From Ryuthela nishihirai (lineage: Eukaryota; Arthropoda; Arachnida; Araneae; Heptathelidae), in contig JAWZYU010000018.1 of the NCBI GenBank assembly GCA_038380435.1, positions 49,400,251 through 49,464,250 on the forward strand: a DNA stretch of 64,000 nucleotides, written 5' to 3'. Position numbers and translations under genes: made by a program. The stretch's first letter is position 1. Each line of letters starts with the position of its first letter. This document shows, piece after piece, positions 12,346 to 22,542 of the stretch. Under the pieces are notes generated by a model. The model had not been told where the DNA came from and did not search any database. It was given only the letters and a program-made list of their open reading frames with translations.

Positions 12346-12904
12346 TTAGAAACTAATCGGTATTAAATAACACCTGTTAAGTATAACAGTGTTTTTGAAA
12401 TTTTTTACTTCTGCGAATTCCATTAATTCGGTTCCCTTCGCTCATTCTGTGAATCTGCATTCCCCAAAAATTTCTAATACATAGAATATAAACTGACTAA
12501 AATATAAATGTAGATAATATTGGTTTTGCGGTCATGTTTTTCATTAGAATGTCAAACAAAAATGGAAGAATAAAAGTTTTTAAAAAAAGCACAAAAAGTA
12601 ACAAAAGCACAACTAACTAGCTCTCAAGCGTTCTCAGATTTCGGGTTGAGAACAGACTTCGAGTTGAGAAACACTATATTAGGACATACGGAAACCTTCA
12701 TCAAGGCTATATAGCGTGTTCTATAGCATGTACAGAATGTGGATGTCCTGCACTGGTCCCATCCGTGTGTAGCAGTTTTCCCCAGCTTGACGATTTTCCT
12801 TTTGCTCAACCGAAGTTAGAGCAGAGAGATTAGAGGAGAAAATCCCAAAATTGACAAAGTGGAAGCATTGCACACTGAAATTGACATCCGTAATTACGTA
12901 ATGC
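12346..12904. other. Spacer, no gene recognised
   Basis: Two short overlapping minus-strand ORFs (61 and 83 codons) resemble no family I know, so I treat them as chance ORFs. Confidence 0.45.
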
Positions 12905-13030
12905 AAGAAACAATTTCTAACAACACGAAGAACGCTTATACATTTGTAAGCTAGTGTAAAAATAACTTGCATGGTGGGATACGATTACATGACCTTCGAT
13001 GGCATGCAAATTGTTCATGCTGCTATACTA
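12905..13030 (-). mobile_element. SINE-D candidate, copy 2 (tRNA-like)
   Basis: Co-linear with 12205-12345. The minus strand reads GGGTAGTATAGCAGCATGAA, then GGTCATGTAATCGTATCCCA, which approximates tRNA A and B boxes. Divergence is high, so I call it a candidate. Confidence 0.45.
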
Positions 13031-13557
13031 CCCGCTGTTGATTAAAATAGCTATTAAGGAAGATTTTGAGTATTTACGATCGATGTAAGAGCTACGCGGC
13101 TTTAAGCATCAATTAGAGAAGCACACAGAAGTTGACAAGACAAGAGAGACCCAGTGTCATTTGCAAATATGTTAATTTTATAGCCCACCATGGTAATCCG
13201 TATTGAATAAATATATTTCGAAGTGACATAATCTTTCAGGAAGATGCGCCGTGTTATAACGCTTCTGTTGATCCGATTTTCTCGTGGATTTTCTCATAGA
13301 ATTTCCTCAATGGAAATCTTAAACAGCTGCTAGAGTGTAAGACACGCTGTCCAAGGTCACGAGTTCGTATATCAGCAGGCAAACTACGATATTCTCAATG
13401 ACTTTAAAGTATTCCTTTGATTAACAGACGATTACTCCTGAATTGTTAACATTAAAAGGACTCTACTAGTTTCCAGGATTGTGCATATTTATTTAGCTGT
13501 CTCCCCTGAACCTTTCACGTCTGAAACACAATTAAAATGGAGAGGCGTCTTACGAAA
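13031..13557. other. Spacer with a possible tRNA-like remnant
   Basis: Around 13330-13385 the phrases GCTAGAGTGTAAGACACGCT and CACGAGTTCGTATATC look like a decayed tRNA-type SINE head. Otherwise nothing was recognised. Confidence 0.35.
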
Positions 13558-13935
13558 TATATAAGGGATTAGCTCAGTCAGTAGTTCACCAGGTTCGTAA
13601 TCTGCATCTTCTACGTTCAAGCCAAAACCGTGCCTGGGCTGAGATTTATCTCCACTAACCGCATTCTGTCCTCGGTAAGAAAGGGGACACCGATGGGTTT
13701 GGAGAGGCCACCATCTGTCGGATGAGATATTAAGCATTGTCGCCTTGTACAGGAGAGCCATACTCTGTGCACGTTAAATAACAAGCTGCAAACATGCTCT
13801 TTACAGTATGTTTCCATTTGTCTCCTAACAAATGTCTAATAGATCTCCTTCCCTTTGAGCCATTGAGGTCCTTGTGCTCTGGTCATTGAGCCCATTGTGT
13901 CAAGGAAAATGCTGCTCAGAGTAAAACGACATAAC
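13558..13935 (+). mobile_element. SINE-A copy, full length but diverged
   Basis: Plus orientation. Head GGGATTAGCTCAGTCAGTAG (A box), then a damaged B box, GAGATTTATCTCCAC, GGAGAGGCCACCATCTGTCG, GTGCACGTTAAA, and a tail ending GCTGCTCAGAGTAAAACGAC. Confidence 0.75.
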
Positions 13936-14606
13936 ACAACCACAGCATGTAATCCTGATAAAAGTTTATCTTTGGGAATAGATTCAACGATCTTTAGAAA
14001 TCTTTTCAGATTACTCTTCACAATTAAATCAATGCTCCTGCTTTTAGCAAAAATCAGAGGCGAGCCAAGAAAGCATATGCTTTAATACAAATATATGGTT
14101 TTGACATTAATTCATCTTCAGATGCCGAGAAATCATAATAATATATCACAAATCATATTTGGTAATTTTCAAAACTTAACGTCCTTGAATGAGAGAAATT
14201 CAATCTACTGCAAAGGTCGAAAAACGCGAATAGTAATATTTCATTATTGCACTTACGAATATATTCTCCCAGTGGTCAGACAACCATGTTATTATACATA
14301 GGTAGGGTACAAGTAAAACAACACAAAGACTTCAGAAACACTCTTTTCTTTCATTATATGACGATGTTAGACTGTAAAGAAAATCAGGTTTCTCTGTTAT
14401 AATCATAAGGCAATTTAACAAACCATTACGCGGTGCTATAACGTAGATGGTCATGTTCAGACAATTGGGCTACACTACTAAACGAGGTGTCGCAAAAAGG
14501 AAACAAGCCTGCACATATAGTTTACGCAATACTACATCACCAATTAAATAGATTCATCGCCTGTTTAGACGACGTTTTCCTGGTTCTAACAAACTCTCGC
14601 ATGTTC
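13936..14606. other. Spacer, no gene recognised
   Basis: Short ORFs only, no motif, no recognised repeat. Confidence 0.5.
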
Positions 14607-15111
14607 CAGGCGTGAACCGTAAGTGACAGCAATTTGATACCATGAAACTGCGCCGTTGAGACATCTATGATTCTTACAGATGTCTCAACGGAATTATTAC
14701 GGATTTACACTCGCTCAAAAAAATACTGAACACTATGGTTGACTACAGAATTCAGAAAAAATATCTGGCAACGATTTTTTTAGAAATTAGTGATCTGGCA
14801 ACCTTCGTGTACAGTACACGAAGGTTGCCAGATCACTAATTTCTAAAAAAAACGTTGCCAGATATTTGTTCTGAATTCTGTAATCAACCATAGTTTTCGG
14901 ATTTTTTTTTTTTGAGTTACTGTACAGAATTGTCAGTTACTTGTAAATTAGTCAATAGTGCCATGAATCAACAATTGCATCACAGATCATTGGTTAATTG
15001 AAAAGCGACTGATAATTCAATCAGTCAATGAGATAACCAGATTCATCGTTTCGTCAACTACACAGTCTTATTGTTTCGCCAACTGCGCAGTTCCACTAAG
15101 CTTCGACGCTG
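14607..15111 (+). mobile_element. MITE-1 copy with perfect 8-bp TSD, split by a palindromic insertion
   Basis: Starts CAGGCGTGAACCG and ends CTTCGACGCTG. The eight bases before it (GCATGTTC, 14599-14606) are repeated exactly after it (15112-15119), as expected of a hAT insertion. A ~210-bp palindrome at 14713-14920 has inserted into its middle, between GATTTAC and the GTCAGTTACTTGT block, making this copy twice the usual length. Confidence 0.85.
14713..14920. mobile_element. Near-perfect palindromic (foldback) MITE
   Basis: Two arms of about 100 bp meet at 14813 (CTTCGTGTAC-A-GTACACGAAG). Matching arm phrases include ATCTGGCAAC with GTTGCCAGAT, TAGAAATTAGTGATC with its complement, and CAGAATTC with GAATTCTG. 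The ends are CTC(A)n and (T)nGAG. It has no ORF and would form a hairpin or cruciform along its whole length. The superfamily is unclear because the duplicated target bases are ambiguous (TAC or TTAC). Confidence 0.7.
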
Positions 15112-15590
15112 GCATGTTCAAATCATTTTAATAGTGTTTGGCTGTATTACACCAGTTTGTATCGCACGTATATTATTGTTCTTGCCGGAAAATGTGTTAT
15201 AGAACGCAATATGTTCGTTACAAAGGTGCTCATCATGACAACACTCCTATCCATTCAGCATTATTGGCGAGTCTTTTTTGGATCAAACTCAACATTTCGT
15301 GTAAACACAAACCAAATTTTCATGAGAAGGACCCATTTTGACGATGTGGAGCACATTATGAGGCAACCGATAGAGCACCTAAAAAGCATCATTCACGGAA
15401 AGAGGACTTCCAAACATATTTCAAGCATGGGAGATGAGAATGGAGAAGTATATTTAGGGCCAACGGGAGTACTTTGACGGGATAATAATAAAAATTTTAT
15501 AGATGCAGTCCCGTTTCTTTCTTTGACTGATATATAATTCCTTATATGAAAAATAGAATACCTTATATGAAATGGATACCCTTTAACGAA
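15112..15590. other. Unassigned stretch with a 106-codon ORF
   Basis: An ORF at 15157-15477 (106 codons) overlaps a second open frame. It contains no family motif that I recognise. It sits between a MITE and a satellite array, so I treat it as probable chance. Confidence 0.3.
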
Positions 15591-16390
15591 TACTAGAGTT
15601 TCACATTATTCCTCGATTATTTTCATGCTAAAATCATACCACAGAAAAGAAAACGTTTCCGCAATTTTTAAATTAATAGAAATTTATTGACGTAATCTCG
15701 TTTCTTTTTCGTCACACTCCGATATCATCATTACAATGAATACCAGAATTTCACATTATTCCTCTATTACTGTCATGCCAAAATCGTACTTAAGAAAGGA
15801 AACGTTTGTGTGATTTTTCGGTAATGAAAGAGTATTGAAGTAGTCTCGGTTCTCTTTTGCCAAACCCTTATATCATATTTACAATTATGACTAGAAGTTT
15901 GCTCTTCGATTATTTTCAAGCAAAAAGAAGAAGAAGTACCTAAGAAAGGAATAACGTTTCTGCAATTTTTCGATAATAAAAGTTTATTGAAGTAGTCTCG
16001 TTTATTTTCTTCTGTTGCTCAACACTTCATATATGCATTTCGATTATAACTAGAAGTTTGCTCCTCGATTATTTGCCTGCAAAACACCGACCCCAGAAAT
16101 GTGAAAGTTTCTGTAATTTTTCAATAAATAAAAATTTATTGACGTGGTCATTTTTCATTTTTTGTCCACAATCCTTATAAATCATCATTACAATAAATAC
16201 TAGCAGTTTATTATACCCCTATTATTGTCATGCTAAAAATCATACCACAGAAAGGAAAATGTTTCCGAAATTCTCAATAACAGTTTATTGACGCAGTCTC
16301 GTTTCCTTTTTGCCAAAGACTTTATGTCATAATTAGAATGAATACTAAAAGTTTGACATTATTACACGATGATTGTCATGCCATATGTCT
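15591..16390 (+). repeat. Tandem array, about 150-bp unit, five full units plus a partial
   Basis: Unit starts fall at about 15591, 15741, 15890, 16049, 16198 and 16344. Each unit carries TACTAGAAGTTT, a TCGATTATT..CATGC phrase, AAATCATACC..AGAAAGGAAA, CGTTTC..AATTTTT, TTTATTGA.GTAGTCTCGTTT and a TATATCAT..TTACAAT end. Units have diverged by substitutions and small indels, so the array is old. A partial older unit may precede it from about 15505 (GTCCCGTTTCTTTCTTTGAC). Confidence 0.75.
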
Positions 16391-17453
16391 TATGTACGGC
16401 ACATTATAATTGTTCTATAACTCATGTAACCTCTAGCTGTATACATAAAAAAAGCTTTAACTCTTATCAGCTATAAAATGACAGCTCAGAAAATAGTTTC
16501 TAGGTAATTGCTGCGCTGCCAGCGACGTTAACGATAAAGCTAAGTGGTTTGTAGCAGAAATTGGCTGGTGGTTGTTGAGAAGTTAATCCGATTTCCTAGC
16601 TTCTACACCTTGTAATTAAAGGCGTCCTTTACTAGCGATGAGGTTCGTTACTTTTTAAGTGGCTCAAGGGTGTTTACCACGAAGCCTAGAAATCTGCTAC
16701 AACCGGTTGCATATCATACACTAGAAACAAAAACATGAGAAAAAAAAACCATGATGCATTCTTGCATATCAAGAGCTTTAGTTAAAAGGAAGGAGTTTTC
16801 GAAAAGATCGTAGAAGACACTTAAGCTATAACCACGGAAGAAGGATGGAGAGCAGCGTCAGTGAAAAACAAAAACTCTTGAATGAATGTCTTTTTTTGCG
16901 TTTATAATTAAGAAACTTATTCTTTGACTCGACGTGACTTAAAGTTAGGTAAAGGATTTTGTAAAAAGTTTATTCTTATTTGTCTTTTTAATCATCTGGG
17001 TTGTAATATTCGTAGCAGCAGTTGCGAGAACATCATGATGTGACTAAAAATCATCACACCAATAATAGATATTTAAGCAATATCAGTTTGAAGAGCGTAT
17101 GAAGGAAGCAACTAATACTATGAGATTGCACAGTCGATGTTTCTCATAGGTCACTATGGGCCTGCTGCAGCGCACGGGAATAATGTGGCTCATATTAGGG
17201 GCCCCTAACCTATACTTGACTAGTGGTTAGCGTACTTGACTACTAAACCAGCGAACATCTCGTGTATATATTTTAATGTTTTATGAGAAACCAGGACAAG
17301 CCCAACAGAGCTCTAAGGTTATCCCTGTCTTATGTTTAGGGGAATACCATTTTTCCCTTAAAAAATTGTATTTAATCTGTCACCGAAGGATTTGTGAAGC
17401 TAGCAAGAAAACTAAAATAACAATTTTAACATTTACATTCTCATTAATACATA
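16391..17453. other. Spacer with a tRNA-like SINE remnant
   Basis: No gene was recognised. At 17218-17268 GACTAGTGGTTAGCGTACTT and GCGAACATCTCGTG look like a tRNA-derived SINE head of the SINE-B type without its tail. Confidence 0.4.
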
Positions 17454-18839
17454 CCAGGTGATTCAAAAGTAACAGAAAAAGTAAAAATGCAATAATTCGA
17501 AAAGTATAGACAGTAACACGATGCGGTTTTCACAGAAATGCACGAAAGACATGGGATTTTTTTTTAAATAACGAAATATTCTATTGCCAGATTAGTTACA
17601 TTTGTCACCGACAGGTGGCGCTGTAGCGGTCCCGGAGCTACAAGCCCTATATAGGTAGAGGTTGGCCATCTCAAAATTGGACGCCATGTTTTGTCGTCTC
17701 TCGGATTGTTTAACGTGTATAACTTATTGGTATTGTTCGGTATTTATGGATTCCGGGAAAGGGTAGGGTAATATATGATACATATTTCATTGTTCATGAT
17801 TGGAAGCACTTTAGAAAACGGCTAAAAAGGAAAAGTAAATTTTAGGGCTTTATCTTTTTATATAAAAAGATATAATTTTGCTTTGTTGTCTGTCCTCTGC
17901 AGACATCGAACTTTTTTTGTTTATACAGATAAATAAAAAATTCTTTTTGTGTTAGATAGGTATTAATGATATATTACGATTTGCATTTTTCGAATCTCTC
18001 AAAAGTTATGACTGCGCCCTCTAACGGTGGAAAATTTTGAAAACTCTAAAATATCAAACGAATATTCCAAACGTTGCTTTTATGTTAGAAGTTTAAAATT
18101 TTGGTGTTGAAATGTGAAGGTTACGAAGTTACCATTGGCAACAATCACTTGACCCTTTAACCCAGGGGCGGAGGTGCATACAATTTTTTTTTTGTTTTAA
18201 CAGAAAAGTGTGTTTTTAGAGATAAATTAAAAATTCTTTTTGGGTTGGACAGGTATTGATGAAATATTGCAAGTTTCATTTAGGGAAGTTCCCAAAAGCT
18301 ATAACTGCGCCCTCTAACGGTGAAAAAAAACGAAAATTTCCAAAATTTAAAACGAATATATTGCAAACGACGTAGTTATGCTAGAAATTTGAATTTTTTG
18401 GTGGTGGAATGTGACAGGCTTGAAAATTCCATTGACAACAATGAGTTGACCCTAAGCCCAAGGCAGATAAGAAACGTAACGGTTGTGTTTTAAGAGATAA
18501 TTGGAAATCTGTTTTTTAGTTGGTTACTAACAAAATATAATTCGCATTTTCAAAGGTAGTATTAATTTATATCATTAGAGATCACTAAATATCGAAACTG
18601 AAAAAACTTTCAACGAATGTTTTAAGTGATTTGTTTACGTAGAAATATCAACTTGTAAAGTTCTGTTATGGTCGAAATTCCACTGACAGCAATGATCTGC
18701 TCACTATTTTCAGAGGAGCAAGGGAAAAGCAACCTTTTAAATTTAAGAAATTAAAGACAAATGTTTTTTTTTGTTTTATAATTACTAATAGAATATTACT
18801 ATGTGCATTTTTCTCCATAATGCATTAAAAATAAATAAA

Positions 18840-18975
18840 TAACCCCTCAAGCAGCTGCTTGTACAGAGGTCTGACAAGAGCCTGTCAATTAATACGCCAT
18901 AGTAGAAAGTCTATGAGGATGGCAGGACCACAGCAGAAAAACAACAGGAACATCCATAACTAAAACCTTTAAGGA
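18840..18975 (-). mobile_element. SINE-B tail-side fragment in the foldback centre
   Basis: CAAGCAGCTGCTTGTACAGA, GTCTGACAAGAGCCTGTCAA and ACGCCATAGTAGAAAG match the SINE-B tail, in minus orientation. The tRNA head is absent. It occupies the loop between the two arms. Confidence 0.6.
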
Positions 18976-19360
18976 GTGAAAAGTAGGCAAAGGAAGAACT
19001 TCATTCTCTTTGAAAATGAGATTCCCATATGCGCCAGAGGCGATATGGTTCTTCTAGTTGTTTCATATTTTCAGTACTCTCTGATAGTGGAAATTCGAAC
19101 TACCGTAAAACTGAGAAAATAAACTATTAAAATTTTATTATTATCTGTAAAACACACACAAAAAAAAAATGTTTTTCATTTATCCCTTAAAGCAGAAATG
19201 TTGCATTTTACCAACGGGACAAATCATTACTATTAGGGTAAACCACTTGATTATTAGAATCTATGACCAAAAATGTAAGTTTCTAGCAAAAATAGATCGT
19301 TTGCAATATTTTTTAAAGGTTTGGTATTTTCCAGCTTTTATCCGCCGCTAGAGGTCGCCT

Positions 19361-19429
19361 TTAGCATTCTCTAACACTGGTCCCCATAGTGGAAATTCCA
19401 CTATGAGGACCAGTGTTAGAGAATGCTAA
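19361..19429. repeat. 69-bp palindrome
   Basis: TAGCATTCTCTAACACTGGT and CCATAGTGGAA are followed immediately by the reverse complement, with one interior mismatch and almost no spacer. It lies in the right arm of the foldback-like element and would form a stable hairpin. Confidence 0.75.
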
Positions 19430-19467
19430 AGAGACCAAAAATGTAAATATAATTTTTTTTCTCGAAA

Positions 19468-19560
19468 AAAAATTCGCTGACATACAGGATTCGAACCCGC
19501 ATCTCTCCAGGAACATGTCAGAGTATTCTAACTTGTTGAACTAACGCCGGTTTTTTACAC
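19468..19560 (-). mobile_element. SINE-C head (tRNA-like)
   Basis: Minus strand reads GGCGTTAGTTCAACAAGTTA, ACTCTGACATGTTCCTGGAG and GCGGGTTCGAATCC. The last is an excellent B box inside a T-arm-like stem. Related heads occur at 52985-53045, 53098-54555 (split) and 63655-63722. All share ACATGTTATCAGGAGATC-like middles, so this is a SINE family and not a lone tRNA gene. Confidence 0.55.
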
Positions 19561-20536
19561 AAAAATCATTTATTGATATATAGACGTTTGATCTTCTACA
19601 GGTAATGCTGAGATTATCAAATATTGTTTAAATCATTAATATTTTGTTACTGCCTATAAAACATATATATATATTGTTTCGTTTAAAATTCTTAAAAATG
19701 TTTCATTTTCGCAGCCCTTTTGGCTGAAAAAAACCTTGTTACCATTGTAAACCTTCTGACCATAACATTCTACTACCAAAATTTCAGATTTCTAATGTAA
19801 ATAGTTTGTTTGTAATACCCGTTTAAAATTTTATCATCTTCCATTTTTCCCACCGCTAGAGGGCGCTATTAAAGCTATTGGTAATTTTTAAAAGTGCGAA
19901 TCGCAATATTTGTTTGACACCTATCCAAACCAAAAATAATTTTTCATTTAGCTCTAAAAGCAAAAAAAATTGATTGTCTATAGACGGACAGACAGGTGGA
20001 AAGACAAATGGTCAGACAACAGTTAACATAGAGACGGACAGACAGACGAACAAATATTGTCATAGACAGACGACAAATTAAAAACATTAGCTCGTTTATC
20101 AAACGAACTTTAAAAGAAATTATTTGTTGGTTTTCAGTTAGCTCATTTCACTTTTGCAACCGATTGCCGTCTTATGATGGAGTCTCTCGGAAAACAAATA
20201 TTAATTAATTTATTTCTTTGAGTGAAATTTTACACCCAAATTCAGCGCAGTGAGGCATTCATAAAATATGACAGCTTTATAGACAAAAAAAGTGGTAGAA
20301 ATGTGTAAAACTATAACAACTAAGAAGTTTTAACTTGTTACATACACTAAGTCATTGGCTTTGGTCTCACGGTACGACAAAACATGGCGCCCATAACCAC
20401 GTGACTCAATCAACCAATGGCAGTGAATCACCGAGATGACCAGCCTCTAGGATTCCAACCCCGGACTTCAAGCAAGTAAGACGTGTTCTCTTGTGCTCCC
20501 AGTTTCCCACGTGTTTCTTTGTGATCTCAGCTAGTT

Positions 20537-21697
20537 ATGGATATCAACATGGACACTCGTTTAAACCGTTGCTTCAAGTTTTTACATCGTGATCTGAGTT
20601 ACGAGACTTTTGTGACATCTCTTGCCAACAACATGGACCCAGCTAATATAGAAGTCGCCCAAAGCATTTCTAAAGATCTCACCATTGTTACTTTCGCTTC
20701 TGAAGACGCTGCGGATGAGTTTGCCGCTGATCCGAACCTGGACTTTCCCACGGACCAGCCCATCGCATTCAAGCGCCTAGGATTCCCCCGCAAAAAGGTC
20801 ACCATCACAAAACTTCCATTTTTCATCTCCAACAGCGAAATCGTGGACGCCCTCAAGCCATACGGCAATATTTCAAGCATTGCAGACGAGTTCCTGAAGC
20901 TCCCGGGATTGGAATCGATCCGGACGGGAACGAGGGTAGTCCACATGGAGATGAAGAAAATGGTACCAAACTTCCTCCACATTTCTACCTTTTCGGCCAC
21001 AATTACCTACTCCGGCATGATCAGACTTTGTAAGTGGTGCAGGATTCCTGGTCATCTTATTAAAGACTGTGCTGCCTTCGCCAAGAAGAACCATCCTCTT
21101 CTGACGCCACCTGCACCAAAATCGACCCCCATTTCGGACTCTACCTCGACCATCGTCTCTTCGCAACAGCTGGCACCAACCTCCACTCATATAGAAGATG
21201 TACCGGTCCAGTCAACTGAAATTTCCGCTCCTGCAGAGTCAGCACCTCCTACCCCGATTCAACAAAAAAGAAAGCACCTTTCCTCTCCATCGGATTCACC
21301 TACTGCCTCTGAGTCTACTGTTCCTGCTCATCAGAAGAGAAAACAGCCAGCTCCTGACTCGCCTTCCTCTTTAATTGGTAATATTCAAAATTTCATTATC
21401 GATAGATCCACCTCTCCCTCCATTATTCTAAATTCAGACCCCTCTGATTTTACTGAAACATTTGAGGACCTCCTTGATTTTCTTAAATTCCTTTCCAACC
21501 CTAAATTAGCTTCCTCTGAATGGGAAATTCCCCCCCACCTTAAAGAACTTAAAAAAACGCTATCAAAAGACGGTTTCATTTCGCCGAAGTTTCGAGACCT
21601 CTACCTCTCTGCTTTAGGCAAATGCCCGCAGAGAGACTGCTTTTCTATTTGGGACTTCCTCCAAATAGTTAAGAATCTCCTCCCTTTATTTAAATAA
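20537..21697 (+). CDS. Gag-like ORF1 protein of a non-LTR retrotransposon, intact, 386 aa
   Basis: Probably a nucleic-acid-binding ORF1 (Gag-like) protein that packages retrotransposon RNA. Residues 1-85 form a first globular part. Residues 87-160 look like the divergent RRM-like fold of arthropod Gag-like proteins (KKVTITKLPF, EIVDALKPYGNI, then RTGTRVVHMEMKK). Residues 165-178 are a CCHC zinc knuckle, C-X2-C-X4-H-X4-C (CKWCRIPGHLIKDC). About 185-285 is Pro/Ser/Thr-rich linker with repeated QKRK basic clusters. About 300-386 is a helical C-terminus without known motif. The first ATG at 20537 follows an 87-nt leader, and the ORF ends TAA with no internal defect. Codon use is much more GC-rich than the surroundings, consistent with recent arrival. 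It is the only long intact coding sequence in the window. Confidence 0.8.
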   Translation: MDINMDTRLNRCFKFLHRDLSYETFVTSLANNMDPANIEVAQSISKDLTIVTFASEDAADEFAADPNLDFPTDQPIAFKRLGFPRKKVTITKLPFFISNSEIVDALKPYGNISSIADEFLKLPGLESIRTGTRVVHMEMKKMVPNFLHISTFSATITYSGMIRLCKWCRIPGHLIKDCAAFAKKNHPLLTPPAPKSTPISDSTSTIVSSQQLAPTSTHIEDVPVQSTEISAPAESAPPTPIQQKRKHLSSPSDSPTASESTVPAHQKRKQPAPDSPSSLIGNIQNFIIDRSTSPSIILNSDPSDFTETFEDLLDFLKFLSNPKLASSEWEIPPHLKELKKTLSKDGFISPKFRDLYLSALGKCPQRDCFSIWDFLQIVKNLLPLFK

Positions 21698-22260
21698 TTC
21701 AATATTCTTCCGTTTTTTAAATTATTTTCTATTCAAAATTCGTCATTTTCATTCCCTTTTCTTTTTTAGCGATCAAAATTTCAGCCTCCTCTCTTTTCCT
21801 CACTCTCAGCCAATCCCAAAATTCCTTTTCTCTCATTGGCTGAGGCCCCTCTTGCCCGCTCGTCTCCGTTAGCGTCAAACCTAACAAACTTCCAGCTCCC
21901 GCTCCAAGCCAATGCCAAAATTTCTTCATTCCCATTGGCTGAGGCCCCAGCGATCGATTTTCACTGTCTCGCTACTCTGACGCTATTCTTTGGCTTAATT
22001 TCTCCCCCCCTTTTAATTATGGATCCCCCGATCAAAATTATTAATGTTTTTTCTCCTTAATACTAATTTCTCATTAAATTATTCCCTTTCCCCCACTTTT
22101 CTCTCTCTTTCCACGTTTTACACGACACTTACCATCTTTGGAGCAAAATTAGATCTGCGCAAACTTTCGGCCTTTCCTTCTTCTCTTGCCTCTAATAATT
22201 TAAAATACCAATTTAAACACCTTCTCCCTCACTCTATCACCCACAGAAGACATTGGCTCG

Positions 22261-22307
22261 TGGTCCTGATGATAAGCAGGCCGAGGCTTGCTTTACAAAT
22301 AGGACCA
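22261..22307 (+). other. 3'-terminal stem-loop of the gag-only retroposon
   Basis: TGGTCCT pairs with AGGACCA (7 bp). Inside, AAGCA pairs with TGCTT around a GGCCGAGGCT loop. The position, about 30 nt before the (AAG)n tail, suits a recognition structure for a LINE reverse transcriptase. A hammerhead-like CTGATGA occurs here, but the GAAA core is missing. Confidence 0.55.
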
Positions 22308-22542
22308 GATTATGAGGGATGTGCAAGAAGAAGAAGAAGACCAGCCTCTAACTATAACACGACCTCTACCCGGAGCTGCTGCCTGTCGCTATTTAAACAT
22401 ATCCGCCGGCCGCCGCTCCTCAAACGGTGCGAAGTGCGTGAGGTGCGTGAGGTGCGTAAATTTCAGATGTAGTGAATACTGAAGTTAAACTTTCAGCATT
22501 TAACGTTTATTACTGAAGTTAAACATTCTGCCAAGGTGAGGC

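Larger units (their letters stand above)
20450..22338 (+). mobile_element. Gag-only (half-LINE-like) retroposon with 12-bp TSD and (AAG)n tail
   Basis: GACCAGCCTCTA is present at 20438-20449 and again at 22339-22350, a 12-bp target duplication. Between them lie an 87-nt leader, one intact 386-codon ORF1, a 640-nt pyrimidine-rich 3' region, a 7-bp-stem terminal hairpin (22261-22307) and an (AAG)4 tail. There is no endonuclease, reverse transcriptase or RNase H. The 3' region holds two ~99-bp repeats, each with an AGCCAAT..ATTGGCT inverted pair (near 21808 and 21907). This layout is that of a LINE that kept ORF1 and its 3' recognition end but lost ORF2, analogous to mammalian half-L1 elements, and so would need a partner reverse transcriptase. 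It sits in the right arm of the foldback-like element. Confidence 0.75.
17640..22368. mobile_element. Foldback-like element with arms of tandem repeats, itself interrupted
   Basis: CCCGGAGCT occurs at 17631-17639 and again at 22369-22377, a 9-bp candidate target duplication within mariner 1. The left arm (17640 to about 18790) and the inverted right arm (about 18990 to 20449, plus 22351-22368) share terminal phrases such as TAGAGGTTGG..CATCTC and GCCATGTTTTGTCGT. Both arms hold diverged ~300-bp units marked by GCGCCCTCTAACGGTG: three forward on the left (near 18015, 18310 and 18590, the last decayed) and two inverted on the right (near 19345 and 19860). Long inverted arms of direct repeats with 9-bp target duplications are the hallmark of foldback (FB) elements. 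No transposase was seen. Confidence 0.6.

Noticed and set aside
20599..21190. Long minus-strand ORFs (133 and 105 codons)
   Set aside because: Antisense shadows of the GC-rich Gag-like ORF1.
22261..22307. Hammerhead ribozyme (CTGATGA core) in the 3' end of the gag-only retroposon
   Set aside because: The GAAA half of the core is absent (TACAAA instead), and the outer strands pair with each other as a simple hairpin rather than forming three stems.
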